A stretch of DNA of 64,000 nucleotides from Nonomuraea solani (GTDB lineage: Bacteria > Actinomycetota > Actinomycetes > Streptosporangiales > Streptosporangiaceae): positions 62,001 through 126,000 of the forward strand of contig NZ_FNVT01000007.1 in the NCBI RefSeq assembly GCF_900108335.1, read 5' to 3'. Positions within the stretch are counted from its first letter, which is position 1. Every line of letters begins with the position of its first letter. A model generated the notes under the pieces. The model made no database searches. It saw nothing but the letters and a program-made list of their open reading frames with translations, and had not been told where the DNA came from. Shown piece by piece: positions 15,199 through 23,795 of the stretch. The position numbers and the translations under genes were made by a program.

Positions 15199-16350
15199 TC
15201 AGCCGCCGTTGGCCTTGTACTTGGCCAGGAGCGCCTGGCGCTCGGCCTCCGTGGTGGCGAAGCTGGTGACGTCGCTCTTGGGGTCGGTCGCGACGAAGTA
15301 GAGCCAGGTGCCCTTGGCCGGGTTGAGCGCCGCCTCGATGGCGTGGTCGCCGGGGTTGACGATGGGACCGGGCGGCAGGCCCAGGTTCATGTACGTGTTG
15401 TACGGGTGCTTGACCTTCGTCTCGGCGAAGGTGGCGGCGGTGCCGTACTTGTTGAGCGCGTACATCACCGTGCTGTCCATCGCCAGCTTCATCTCCGGAT
15501 TGCTCTCAAGCCGGTTGTAGATGACACGGGCGATCTTGGACATGTCCTGCTGCCGGCCCGCCTCAGCCTGCACGATGCTCGCGATGATCATGATCTCGTG
15601 CGGCGTGTGGCCCAGTTCCTTGGCCCCGCCCTCGAGGTCGATCTGCTCGGCCGTCTGCGAGAACCGCTTGACCATCGCCGCCAGGATCTCCTTCGGCGTG
15701 GTCTTCGGCCCGTACTCGTACGTGGCCGGGAAGGCGTACCCCTCGAGTTTGCCCTTCGCGTACGACGGCAGGTCGAGGTCCTTGGTGTTCTTGGCCGCCG
15801 CCTGGAACTCCTTGAGCGGCTTGCCGGTCTCCTTGGCGAGGATGGCGAGCGCGTCGGACAGGCGCTTGCCCTCCGGGACCGTCGCCGTGGCGAGCAGCCG
15901 GTTCTCAGGCGTGAGCAGGGCGACCGCGCTGGCGGCCGACATCTTCTTGCGCATCTTGTACTCGCCCGGCTGCAGCGCGGCGCTCTTGTTCGCGCTGGCG
16001 ACCGCGTTGGTGAACGCTCTGGCGCTGGCCACGACCCCCAGCCGCTCCAGCTCCACCGCCACGTCGGAGGCGCTCTGGCCGTCCTTGATCTCGAGGACGA
16101 CCTCGCCCGTGCCGCGACCGCTGAAGTCGTCGGGCACGAGGGCGTCACTGAGCCAGAGGTAGCCGTAATATCCGCCGCCGCCGAGGATGCCCGCCAGCAC
16201 GATGAAGGCGAGCAGCGGGGCCATGAAGCCGCCCCGGTTGCGGCGCCGGCGCCGGCGGCGGCCACCGCGTTTGCCGCCGCGGCCACCGCGCCGGGGAGAC
16301 CCTTCGTCGTCCTCGGCGCCGAGCAAGGTGTTCAGATCGAGATCGTTCAT
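15199..16350 (-). CDS. mltG: Endolytic transglycosylase MltG, copy 1
   Basis: Membrane-bound lytic transglycosylase (YceG-like) that cleaves nascent peptidoglycan and sets glycan strand length. 383 residues: cytosolic acidic start MNDLDLNTLLGAEDDEG, a very basic run of Arg/Gly (about 20-45), one membrane helix (about 47-70), a LysM-like domain and the catalytic YceG domain. The catalytic glutamate lies in ASIVQAEAGRQQDMSKIARVIYNRL near residue 255. Further family motifs NTYMNLGLPPGPIVNPG and NPAKGTWLYFVA are intact. The ATG at 16350 is the best start, although its ribosome site is weak. A paralog lies directly upstream. Confidence 0.93.
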   Translation of the reverse strand: MNDLDLNTLLGAEDDEGSPRRGGRGGKRGGRRRRRRRNRGGFMAPLLAFIVLAGILGGGGYYGYLWLSDALVPDDFSGRGTGEVVLEIKDGQSASDVAVELERLGVVASARAFTNAVASANKSAALQPGEYKMRKKMSAASAVALLTPENRLLATATVPEGKRLSDALAILAKETGKPLKEFQAAAKNTKDLDLPSYAKGKLEGYAFPATYEYGPKTTPKEILAAMVKRFSQTAEQIDLEGGAKELGHTPHEIMIIASIVQAEAGRQQDMSKIARVIYNRLESNPEMKLAMDSTVMYALNKYGTAATFAETKVKHPYNTYMNLGLPPGPIVNPGDHAIEAALNPAKGTWLYFVATDPKSDVTSFATTEAERQALLAKYKANGG

Positions 16351-16561
16351 AGGTGCGCTGGCCAATCTCCCGGTAGTGCCCGCCGGACGTCAAGCGGAAC
16401 TGCAGAACCGGCTGGGGTCACCGAGCGAAACTGGGGGGTTCGCCGGACATGTTCCCATGCCCGACAGCTATCACTCTGCGTAGCCATGCTAAGGGACGGA
16501 AAGAGCACGCGTGCCCCCTTTTGGGGCTTTTGCGCGGGAACAGAGGGGGTTCCGTGGAACA

Positions 16562-17737
16562 TCAGCTCGCCCCGAGGTTCTTGTTCAGCTCTTCCCGGTA
16601 TCTCACGAACTCGCTCTCTTTGTTGGTGAATTTGGTGATTCTATGCGCCGGATCCGTCGTTACAAACCAGTGCCAATCACCTTCCGCCGGGTTCAGCGCC
16701 GCCATCAGCGCCTTCTCTCCGGGATTGGCGATGGGTCCTGGCGGCAGTCCGCGATGGCGATAGGTGTTGTAGGGAGAGTTCACCTTGGTGTCGCTCTCCG
16801 TGACCTTCAGGGTGCGGCGGTTCTGGGCGTACAGCACGGTGCTGTCGATCTCCAGCGGGGTGCCTCTCTCCAGGCGGTTGTAGATCACTCTGGAGATCTT
16901 CGGGTAGTCCTCGTCGGTTCCGCCCTCGGCCTGGATCATGCTGGCCACCGTGACGGCCTGGAGGGGTGTCAGGCGTACGCGTGCCGCCTGCTCCTCCAGG
17001 TCCACCTGGCGGGCGGCGGCGATGAAACGCTCGGCCATGGCCGCCAGCACGTCCACGGCGGTGTCGCCGGGCTCGATCTCGTATGTGGCCGGGAACAGGA
17101 AACCCTCCAGCCCCCGGGCGTACGCGGGCAGGCCGACCAGGGCCTTGTCGACGTTCATGAGGTCCTTCAGCGGCAGCCCGGCCAGCTTGGCGACCCGGCT
17201 CAGCACCTCGGAGGTCCGCAGGCCCTCGGGCACGGTGACCCGCCGCACGATCCTGGACGCGGGGGCGAGCAGCAGGTCGAGCGCCGCGCCCGCGGCCATG
17301 CCCTTGCGCAGCCGGTAGTGCCCCGGCCGCAGCCGGTCGCTCACCGCGCGTTCCTCGGTGACGTTCACGAACGACCCCACGCTCGCCACCACCCCGGCCT
17401 CGGTCAGCGCGGACCCGATGGCCTGCGCGCTGGACCCGGGCGCGATCCGCACGGTCACGGCGCCGCTGCCCGGCCCCTCGAAGTCATCGGGACTCAGGTA
17501 CGGCTTCACCGCCACGACCGTCCCCACCCCGAGCACCAGCAGTCCGGCGGCCAGCGCGGCCGACAACAGCCCCGCCTTCCGCACGGCCCTCTGACGCCGG
17601 GCCGGCAACGGAATGACCTCCGCCTCGGCAGCCTCGTCCCTGCCCTCCTCCGGCCCCGAAGGCTCACCTGTGGTGTCCCCGGACCGGAACGGAATCACCT
17701 CGCCGCCGTCATCCTCATCCTCAGGCGTCCCGTTCAC
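16562..17737 (-). CDS. mltG: Endolytic transglycosylase MltG, copy 2
   Basis: Second MltG paralog, 391 residues. An acidic cytosolic part (about 1-55, VIPFRSGDTTGEPSGPEE) leads to a membrane helix (about 65-88), a LysM-like segment (PGHYRLRKGMAAGAALDLLL), and the YceG domain with the catalytic Glu in ASMIQAEGGTDEDYPKISRV. NTYRHRGLPPGPIANPG and NPAEGDWHWFV match copy 1. Both copies keep the active-site residue, so both may work. GTG 17737 was chosen because it overlaps the stop of the small upstream ORF as GTGA. A 211-bp spacer separates it from copy 1 and may hold an extra promoter. Confidence 0.92.
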   Translation of the reverse strand: MNGTPEDEDDGGEVIPFRSGDTTGEPSGPEEGRDEAAEAEVIPLPARRQRAVRKAGLLSAALAAGLLVLGVGTVVAVKPYLSPDDFEGPGSGAVTVRIAPGSSAQAIGSALTEAGVVASVGSFVNVTEERAVSDRLRPGHYRLRKGMAAGAALDLLLAPASRIVRRVTVPEGLRTSEVLSRVAKLAGLPLKDLMNVDKALVGLPAYARGLEGFLFPATYEIEPGDTAVDVLAAMAERFIAAARQVDLEEQAARVRLTPLQAVTVASMIQAEGGTDEDYPKISRVIYNRLERGTPLEIDSTVLYAQNRRTLKVTESDTKVNSPYNTYRHRGLPPGPIANPGEKALMAALNPAEGDWHWFVTTDPAHRITKFTNKESEFVRYREELNKNLGAS

Positions 17738-18141
17738 ACGACCACCCCGCCCACACACCCGTGAGCATGGGCACCGCCGCCGCCAACCGCCCTCCCGGCG
17801 ACGCCCGCCCAGGCAGCGGCCCTCCCGGCCACGCCTGCCCGGCCAACGGCTCTCTCACCCGCAGGCACCAGGGCGGTGGCCCCGTCGTTCACATGTTCGC
17901 GCCCAGTGGGGCGACACGTGGCTCCGGCGCGCACCGCAAGAGCCCGGCACCCCATCGGAGCCCCGACGCGCACCGCACGAACGCGGCACGCCATCGGGGC
18001 CCTGGTGAGCGTCGCAGGAACATGGCCCGCCACCGGGGCCCAGCCGCGGGCCGGAGAAGGGCGGCACGTGGCCAGGGCACAGGCGCACGCGGCACGTAGG
18101 TGGGACGCCGGGTCTGCGGGGCCGGGGGGTGGCCCGCTCAT
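17734..18141 (-). CDS. Ala/Gly-rich small ORF coupled to ruvX and mltG
   Basis: Not recognised. A 135-residue frame begins with an ATG overlapping the ruvX stop (ATGA) and ends with a TGA overlapping the GTG of the second mltG (GTGA). This tight packing argues for translation. The product is Ala/Gly/Arg/Val-rich with Cys at intervals and internal imperfect repeats (GAPMGCRALAVRAGA-like, near residues 50-77). Third-base G/C preference is weaker than in neighbours, which argues against a long-selected protein. It could be a real small protein, or a translated spacer that merely carries ribosomes from ruvX to mltG. The spacer DNA has about 40-bp imperfect repeats. Confidence 0.4.
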   Translation of the reverse strand: MSGPPPGPADPASHLRAACACALATCRPSPARGWAPVAGHVPATLTRAPMACRVRAVRVGAPMGCRALAVRAGATCRPTGREHVNDGATALVPAGERAVGRAGVAGRAAAWAGVAGRAVGGGGAHAHGCVGGVVV

Positions 18142-18617
18142 GAGGCAGGTCCGTCGGCCGCTGGTGGCGGTTCGACGGGCCTGCCTGGTGGTCTTTCCGT
18201 CGCCCGCTCCGCGTCGAGCGCGTCCTGCAGCAGCACGACCGCCGCCGCCTGGTCGACGACACCGCGCTGCTTCTTGGCCCGCACACCGCTGGCCCGCAGC
18301 CCCTGCTGGGCGGCGACCGTGGTCAGCCGCTCGTCGAACAGCCGCACGGGCGTCGGCGCGAGCCGGGCCGCGAGCTTGGCGGCGAACTCGCGCGCCAGCC
18401 CCGCGGCCTGCCCCTCACGCCCCGACAGCGAGGTGGGCAACCCCACCACGACCTCGATCGCCTCGTGCTCGGCGACGATCGCGGCGATGCGGTTGAGGTC
18501 GCCCTTGCCGCGCCTGACGGTCTCCACCGGCGTGGCCAGCATCCCGGAAGGGTCGCTGCGGGCCACGCCGACACGTACCGAACCGACGTCCACGCCGATT
18601 CGCGAACCGAATCTCAT
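18138..18617 (-). CDS. ruvX: RuvX/YqgF Holliday-junction resolvase-like nuclease
   Basis: RNase H-fold protein of the YqgF family, required in many bacteria for pre-16S rRNA 5'-end processing. The 159-residue chain begins MRFGSRIGVDVGSVRVGVARSD, holding the first catalytic Asp. It continues with VVGLPTSLSGREGQAA, LFDERLTTVAAQQGL (second acidic site) and VDQAAAVVLLQDALDA (third acidic site). The tail is Pro/Arg-rich and may be disordered. It starts one base after the alaS stop and is followed by a coupled small ORF. In actinomycetes the order alaS-ruvX-mltG-aroE is well conserved (family knowledge). Confidence 0.95.
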   Translation of the reverse strand: MRFGSRIGVDVGSVRVGVARSDPSGMLATPVETVRRGKGDLNRIAAIVAEHEAIEVVVGLPTSLSGREGQAAGLAREFAAKLAARLAPTPVRLFDERLTTVAAQQGLRASGVRAKKQRGVVDQAAAVVLLQDALDAERATERPPGRPVEPPPAADGPAS

Positions 18618-18618
18618 A

Positions 18619-21291
18619 TCAGCTGAGCTGCCCCGAAATGGCCTCTTCGACCAGTCGCAACGCGTCGCCGATCGACTCCGCTCGCGTGCCACCGCCCTGC
18701 GCGACATCGTCCTTGCCGCCACCGCCACCCCCAAGAGCCTTGGCGGCGACGCCGACCAGTTTCCCGGCCTTGAGCCCCCGCTCGCGCCCCGCCTCGTTGA
18801 CCGCGGCAACCACCACCGGCCGGTCGGAGGGGGCACCGGCGATCACGACGACCGCCGGCCGGTCGGCCGGGAACCTGCCACGCACATCAAGCGCGAGCTT
18901 ACGCAGGTCATCGGCGCCGGTTCCATCAGGCGCGCGGTGTGTCACGACGGAGACACCCCGCAGGTCACGAGACTGGGACGCCAGATCGCCGGCCACCTGG
19001 AGCACCTGCGCGGAGCGGATCTTCTCCAGCTCCTTCTCCGCCGTGCGCAGCCGGGTGACGATGCCGTCGATGCGCTCGGGCAGCTCCTCGCGGCGCGCCT
19101 TGAGCTGCTCGGTGAGCTGCGCGACGAGCACGCTCTCGCGCGCCAGGAAGCGGAAGGCGTCGATGCCGACGAGCGCCTCGACGCGGCGCACGCCTGCGCC
19201 GACCGACTGCTCGCCCAGCACCTTGACCAGGCCGAGCTGGCCGGAGCTGTGCACGTGGGTGCCACCGCACAGCTCGCGCGAGTAGTCGCCGATCTCGACC
19301 ACGCGGACCTCGTCGCCGTATTTCTCGCCGAACATCGCCAGCGCGCCCATCGCCCGCGCCTCGGCCTGCGAGGTGTAGAAGGCGTTGACCTTGAGGTCGT
19401 TGATGAGCACGGCGTTGACCTCGTCTTCGACGTCACGCAGCACGCTCTGCGGGACCGCGCCCGCCGCGGTGAAGTCGAAGCGGAAGCGGCCGGGCGAGTT
19501 CTCCGAACCGGCCTGCGCCGCCGTCTCGCCGAGCGCGTTCTTGAAGCCGCGGTGAACGAGGTGGGTGGCGCTGTGGCTGCGCGAGATCGCGCGGCGCCGC
19601 TCCAGGTCGATCTCCGCCTGCGCGTCGTCGCCGACCTTGAGCTCACCGCTGCGGATCTTGCCGCGGTGCACGACGAGCCCGGCGATCGGCGACTGCACGT
19701 CGTTGATCTCGACCTCGGCCCCACCGGTACGGATCACGCCCTGGTCGGCGAGCTGGCCACCGCCCTCGGCATAGAACGGGGTGCGCGCCAGCACGACCTC
19801 GACCGTCGTGCCCGCGCCCGCCGCCGGGACGGGCACGCCGTCGACGAGGATGCCGAGCACGCTGGTGTCGGCCTCGGTCTGGTCGTAGCCGAGGAACTCG
19901 ACCTTGCCCGCCGCCTCGAGGAGTTGCCCGAACACGGAGATGTCGGCGTTGCCGGTCTTCTTCGCGGCGGCGTCGGCCTTGGCCATCTGCCGCTGCTCCT
20001 TCATGAGCCGGCGGAAGCCCTCCTCGTCGACCTTGAGCCCGTGCTCGGACGCCATCTCCAGCGTCAGGTCGATCGGGAAGCCGTAGGTGTCGTGCAGCTT
20101 GAACGCCTGGTCGCCGGAGAGCGTGGTGCCGGACTTGCGCTTGGTCTCCTCGACGGCCACGTCGAAGATCGCGGTGCCGGTGCGGAGCGTGCCGAGGAAG
20201 CTCGCCTCCTCGGCGTCGATGACGCCGTGGATCTGCGGCGCGTCGTTCTTGAGCTCGGAGTACTGCTCGCCCATGACGTTGATCGCGACGTCGGTCAGCT
20301 CGTGCATGTAGCGCTCGTCGCCGGAGCCGAGCAGCCGCAGGTTGCGGATGGAGCGGCGCAGGATGCGGCGCAGCACGTAGCCGCGGCCCTCGTTGCCGGG
20401 CATGACGCCGTCGGCGACCAGCATGGTGCCGGTGCGCACGTGGTCGGCGATCACCCGCAGGCTGACGTCGGCGCGGTGGTCGCGGCCGTAGCGGGTCTTG
20501 GTGAGCTCGGCCGCCCGGTCGAGGATCTTGTAGGTGGTGTCGATCTCGTAGAGGTTGTCGACGCCCTGCAGGATCGTGGCCATGCGCTCGAGGCCCATGC
20601 CGGTGTCGATGTTCTTCGCGGGCAGCTCGCCGGCCACGTCGAAGTCGACCTTGGTGCGGACCTGGCTGAGCTGGTATTGCATGAAGACGAGGTTCCACAC
20701 CTCGAGGTAGCGCTCCTCGTCGGCGACGGGACCGCCCTCCTTGCCGTATTCGCTGCCGCGGTCGTAGTAGATCTCCGAGCAGGGGCCGCCGGGACCGGGC
20801 ACGCCCATGTGCCAGTAGTTGTCCTCCAGGCCGCGGCGCTGGATGCGGTCTTCGGACACGCCGACGCGGTTGCGCCAGATGTCGTACGCCTCGTCGTCGT
20901 CGTGGTAGACGGTCGCCCAGAGCCGCTCCTCAGGGAAGCCGAAGCCGCCGTCGGACTCGGACCTGGTGAGCAGCTCCCACGCGAACGGGATCACCTCGGC
21001 CTTGAAGTAGTCGCCGATGGAGAAGTTGCCGAGCATCTGGAAGAACGTGGCGTGCCTGGTGGTCTTGCCGACCTCTTCGATGTCGGGGGTGCGCACGCAC
21101 TTCTGCGCGGTGGCCAGCCTGGGCGCCGGAGGCTTGCGCTGCCCCAGGAAGTACGGCTTGAACGGCACCATACCGGCATTGACCAGGAGCAGCGTGGGGT
21201 CCTCAGCGATCAGGCTGGCCGAGGGCACTACCTTGTGCCCACGCTCCTCGAAGAAGCGCAGGAAGCGGCGGGCGATCTCTGCCGACTCCAT
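18619..21291 (-). CDS. alaS: Alanyl-tRNA synthetase
   Basis: Class II synthetase that charges tRNA-Ala and clears mischarged Ser/Gly. The chosen ATG (21291) gives MESAEIARRFLRFFEERGH, as in relatives, with AAAGG nine bases upstream; an alternative ATG lies nine bases earlier. The catalytic domain (MVPFKPYFLGQRKPPAPRLATAQ, GRGYVLRRILRRSIR) is followed by the editing domain with zinc residues HSATHLVH and CGGTHVHSSG. A C-terminal Gly-rich oligomerisation domain (AKALGGGGGGKDD) ends the 890-residue protein. All expected parts are intact. It leads the operon after two small coupled membrane genes. Confidence 0.97.
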   Translation of the reverse strand: MESAEIARRFLRFFEERGHKVVPSASLIAEDPTLLLVNAGMVPFKPYFLGQRKPPAPRLATAQKCVRTPDIEEVGKTTRHATFFQMLGNFSIGDYFKAEVIPFAWELLTRSESDGGFGFPEERLWATVYHDDDEAYDIWRNRVGVSEDRIQRRGLEDNYWHMGVPGPGGPCSEIYYDRGSEYGKEGGPVADEERYLEVWNLVFMQYQLSQVRTKVDFDVAGELPAKNIDTGMGLERMATILQGVDNLYEIDTTYKILDRAAELTKTRYGRDHRADVSLRVIADHVRTGTMLVADGVMPGNEGRGYVLRRILRRSIRNLRLLGSGDERYMHELTDVAINVMGEQYSELKNDAPQIHGVIDAEEASFLGTLRTGTAIFDVAVEETKRKSGTTLSGDQAFKLHDTYGFPIDLTLEMASEHGLKVDEEGFRRLMKEQRQMAKADAAAKKTGNADISVFGQLLEAAGKVEFLGYDQTEADTSVLGILVDGVPVPAAGAGTTVEVVLARTPFYAEGGGQLADQGVIRTGGAEVEINDVQSPIAGLVVHRGKIRSGELKVGDDAQAEIDLERRRAISRSHSATHLVHRGFKNALGETAAQAGSENSPGRFRFDFTAAGAVPQSVLRDVEDEVNAVLINDLKVNAFYTSQAEARAMGALAMFGEKYGDEVRVVEIGDYSRELCGGTHVHSSGQLGLVKVLGEQSVGAGVRRVEALVGIDAFRFLARESVLVAQLTEQLKARREELPERIDGIVTRLRTAEKELEKIRSAQVLQVAGDLASQSRDLRGVSVVTHRAPDGTGADDLRKLALDVRGRFPADRPAVVVIAGAPSDRPVVVAAVNEAGRERGLKAGKLVGVAAKALGGGGGGKDDVAQGGGTRAESIGDALRLVEEAISGQLS

Positions 21292-21336
21292 GGTGGCCAT
21301 CCTTTGCTGTAGTCATCGATTGTCGTTCTGGGTGTT

Positions 21337-21567
21337 TCAGGGGGTGGTATCAGGGTTGTCGAGCCCGAAGCGCGCTCGCAACTCGGTTTCGCGCTCCGCG
21401 GCCTCGCCGAGCGCGTCCTGGGTAAAGTCTCTCACCCGCCGGACCATGCCCGCGGCGCCGTCGGCGGTCCTGCGGGCCACGTGATCGGGATGAAGCGCCT
21501 GCAACCGGCGCATTACCCAGAAGGCGATGAAGGCGCCGAGCGACAGGTAGAACAGCCGTCTGATCAT
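21337..21567 (-). CDS. DUF6167-like small membrane-anchored protein
   Basis: A 76-residue protein with one N-terminal hydrophobic segment (RRLFYLSLGAFIAFWVM) followed by a soluble helix-rich tail (VRRVRDFTQDALGEAAERETEL). This resembles the DUF6167 family that precedes alaS in Streptomyces and relatives (recalled context). Its ATG overlaps the stop of the DUF948 gene as ATGA, so the two are translationally coupled. The function is unknown. A Lys/Arg-rich region after the helix suggests that the tail is cytoplasmic. A housekeeping role near alaS is likely only from its conserved position. Confidence 0.85.
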   Translation of the reverse strand: MIRRLFYLSLGAFIAFWVMRRLQALHPDHVARRTADGAAGMVRRVRDFTQDALGEAAERETELRARFGLDNPDTTP

Positions 21568-21956
21568 CTCGGCCGCCCCTGCCGGGCCCTGGTCACGGGC
21601 TTGCGCGGGCGGCGGGCCTCGATGGCGCGGCGCACGCCGTAGCCGAGCGAGGACACCTTGATCAGCGGCCCGGTGAACATGGTCTGCGTCACCGCGCTGA
21701 GCTTGGCGGCGTGCGCGCTGACCTGCTTGACGTCCTTGGCGATGGCCTCGACGGCGACCAGTTGCCTGTTGGTCTCGTTGACGGTGACGCTCATGTCGTC
21801 GAGCAGCGGCGTCAGCCGGTCGTTCAGGTCGGAGACCGCCTTGGTGGTCTCCGTGAGCAGCCTGGCGAGCTTGACGAGCACCATGGCGAGAACGCAGACC
21901 AGGACAACCCAGCCCGTGGCCGCGATCAGCCCGGCGACCTCTCCAGCGGTAAGCAT
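21564..21956 (-). CDS. DUF948 membrane protein
   Basis: A 130-residue protein with an N-terminal membrane helix (GLIAATGWVVLVCVLAMVLVKL) and a long amphipathic coiled-coil-like stretch (LTETTKAVSDLNDRLTPLLDD and NETNRQLVAVEAIAKDVKQVSAHAAKL). This is the DUF948 pattern found in actinobacteria and Firmicutes (YtxG-like). The C-terminal 25 residues are basic (ARRPRKPVTRARQGRPR). It is the first gene of the conserved pair before alaS and overlaps its partner by four bases. Family members are linked to stress or envelope roles, but the function is not known. Confidence 0.88.
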   Translation of the reverse strand: MLTAGEVAGLIAATGWVVLVCVLAMVLVKLARLLTETTKAVSDLNDRLTPLLDDMSVTVNETNRQLVAVEAIAKDVKQVSAHAAKLSAVTQTMFTGPLIKVSSLGYGVRRAIEARRPRKPVTRARQGRPR

Positions 21957-22041
21957 CCGCTCATCTCCCTCGTACGCTGGGCCGGAACGGCAAGACCCTA
22001 TCGCGTTCGAGTGACAACGTTAGTGACCAAGGCGGGCGCGA

Positions 22042-22905
22042 TCAGGCAGCCACGTCGGCCCCTGACACTTCCGTGACCGCTCGCATGAGGCCGCGGGCCG
22101 CCCTGATCTCGGGCGCCACCAGCTTGGCCGGCAGGGCCATGGCCGCCGCGCGAAGGGCCTTGAGTGCCGTGTCCGCCGCGTATTCGGCCGCTCTGTTGCC
22201 GCGGCAGCCGTACATCTGACGGGCCCAGGCCGGCAGGGTGGCGAAGGCGAGCGCGCCCGCGGCGGGCAGTGAGCCGAGTTCGAGCGGGGGTGTCATGAAC
22301 GCCAGCCGGAACGACAGTTGCGGGCTCACGCTGCGGCGCAGCGCGTCGCGGGCCTCGCCGGTGACGGCCAGGCAGGGGCGCATGCCGTCGAAGTAGTCCG
22401 CGAGCTCGGCCGTGTCCCCCGGCACGTCCCCGGCGCCCAGGAGCCGGGCGCTGCGCCGCTGTTCGGCCACATAGGCGTCGCGGTCGGCCGGGGTGAGCGG
22501 CACACCCGAGCGCAGGGCGACCTCCAGGTGCGAGGAGACCTCGGCGCAGTGCGCCCAGCGCAGGTTCTCCTCCTCGTCCACGCGGAACAGGGTGCCGGTG
22601 TCGGTGTCGAGGCCGATGAGGCGGGCGTGCACCCGGCGGATCCGCTCGCCCGCCTGTTCGGCCTGCTCGCTGGTGCCGAAGGTGCGCACGGCCACGAAGT
22701 CGAGCTGACGCCGCAACCGGGCGCGGGCCACCTCGGGGTCGTCGAGGAGGCAGTTCTGGGCGATGCCGCGGATGGTGCGGGGGTGCAGGGCCTGGAGCTG
22801 GAAGGCGCGCAGGGCGGCCGGCCTGGCGGGGGTTTCGGTGTGGACGCGCCAGGTGATCGACTGAGGACCGAACAGACCGCCGCCGGGGGTGACCATCGCC
22901 TTCAT
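22042..22905 (-). CDS. MpaB-family (DUF2236) oxygenase-like protein
   Basis: Matches the DUF2236/MpaB latex-clearing-protein-like family, which holds heme-dependent oxygenases and many uncharacterised proteins. The start PGGGLFGPQSITWRVHTE, ARLRRQLDFVAVRTFGT, RVHARLIGLDTDTGTLFRVDE, LRWAHCAEVSSHLEVA and DYFDGMRPCLAVT are characteristic. The His in RWAHCAEV and nearby Asp/His positions are the usual heme-region residues. I chose ATG 22905 (287 residues); a GTG eight codons upstream and an ATG three codons downstream are possible. No neighbour explains its substrate. Confidence 0.82.
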   Translation of the reverse strand: MKAMVTPGGGLFGPQSITWRVHTETPARPAALRAFQLQALHPRTIRGIAQNCLLDDPEVARARLRRQLDFVAVRTFGTSEQAEQAGERIRRVHARLIGLDTDTGTLFRVDEEENLRWAHCAEVSSHLEVALRSGVPLTPADRDAYVAEQRRSARLLGAGDVPGDTAELADYFDGMRPCLAVTGEARDALRRSVSPQLSFRLAFMTPPLELGSLPAAGALAFATLPAWARQMYGCRGNRAAEYAADTALKALRAAAMALPAKLVAPEIRAARGLMRAVTEVSGADVAA

Positions 22906-22964
22906 CCGATGGTGATTCCCCGCGACCACCGCTTTAGTACGGCTTTCTCCGGGTCGGTACGGCT

Positions 22965-23795
22965 TCAGCCGGGTATGCGGGCGTAAGCCCGTATCGGCAC
23001 ATGTCCGACGCCCTCAAGGCGCGGCGGCGCGGCCGTGAACAGCGCCCCGGTCGGCGGAAGCGACTCCAGCCCGGCAAGCCGCTCCACGACGGGCACACCC
23101 GCACCGAGCAGCACCTCACGAGCGAGCGGGCCGACGCGAGCACCACCGCCGACCCGGGCACCACCGTCGAGACCGTCGGCGCGGGCACCGCCATCGCCCC
23201 CGTCGGCATGGGCGCCGTCGTCCAGGCTGCCGGCGTCCGTGCCGACCAGCGCGACCCCCTGCTCCACCAGCCAGCCGGCCGCCTCAACGGTGAGGCCGTG
23301 GCCGCCGGACCCGCCGGTGTGCAGCAGCACGGCGTGGTCGCGGACGTCGAAGGCGGCCAGCGAGCCCACGCCGACCGGCCGCGCGGTCCCGGCGACGCGC
23401 ACCACCACGGCGGGCACGTCCACGGTCCGCCCCAAAGGGACGGCCGCGAGGTCGCCACCAGGCGCCTCCAGGCAGGTGCCACCGTCCCCCGAAAGGCGTC
23501 CGAGCTCGACCAGCCGCCCCGAAACCAAAGCCCGGCCAGGGCCGGCGGAGCCCCGCCCCGACGCCGAGTCGGACGGCCCGCCCCTGGTGCCCTTGTGCGG
23601 CTCGGCGAAGATCCGCACGTTGGTGAGCTCCACGGTGTCCGTCATCAGCAGCCCGAGCGAGGCCACGAACAACGCCGCGATCTCGCTCTCACCGGCGGCA
23701 GGCCCCGGCAGGTCCACCCGGAACCCGTGCACGCTGAGATCACCCCCGTTGCTGAAGGCGATCGCCGCGTCGAAGGAGGCGCGATAGTCGGTCAT
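22965..23795 (-). CDS. Cyclase/kynurenine-formamidase-like protein with internal deletion and repeats
   Basis: The C-terminal half fits the metal-dependent cyclase (PF04199-type) family: DLAAVPLGRTVDVPAVVVRV, DVRDHAVLLHTGGSGGHG, VGTDAGSLDD and VPVVERLAGLESLPPTGALF. The N-terminal part (YRASFDAAIAFSNGGDL, VELTNVRIFAEPHKG) looks like the extra domain of a subset of actinobacterial cyclases. The segment that should carry the metal-binding region is short (VELGRLSGDGGTCLEAPGG), so about 60 residues seem missing. A Gly/Asp/Ala repeat (DGGDGGARADGLDGGARVGG) is inserted near residues 204-225. The ATG overlaps the rarA stop as ATGA. 276 residues; catalytic activity is doubtful. Confidence 0.72.
   Translation of the reverse strand: MTDYRASFDAAIAFSNGGDLSVHGFRVDLPGPAAGESEIAALFVASLGLLMTDTVELTNVRIFAEPHKGTRGGPSDSASGRGSAGPGRALVSGRLVELGRLSGDGGTCLEAPGGDLAAVPLGRTVDVPAVVVRVAGTARPVGVGSLAAFDVRDHAVLLHTGGSGGHGLTVEAAGWLVEQGVALVGTDAGSLDDGAHADGGDGGARADGLDGGARVGGGARVGPLAREVLLGAGVPVVERLAGLESLPPTGALFTAAPPRLEGVGHVPIRAYARIPG

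Noticed and set aside
16511..16530. GCCCC-CTTTT-GGGGC-TTTT hairpin between the two mltG genes
   Set aside because: It points along the plus strand, where no gene needs termination; the stem is only five pairs.
17761..18099. Plus-strand His/Arg-rich ORF opposite the small coupled ORF
   Set aside because: No ribosome site and no link to neighbours; the repeats are better explained by the minus-strand frame or as spacer.
18100..21312. Open frame of over 1000 codons antisense to alaS and ruvX
   Set aside because: Same shadow effect; no motif, and alaS on the other strand is complete.
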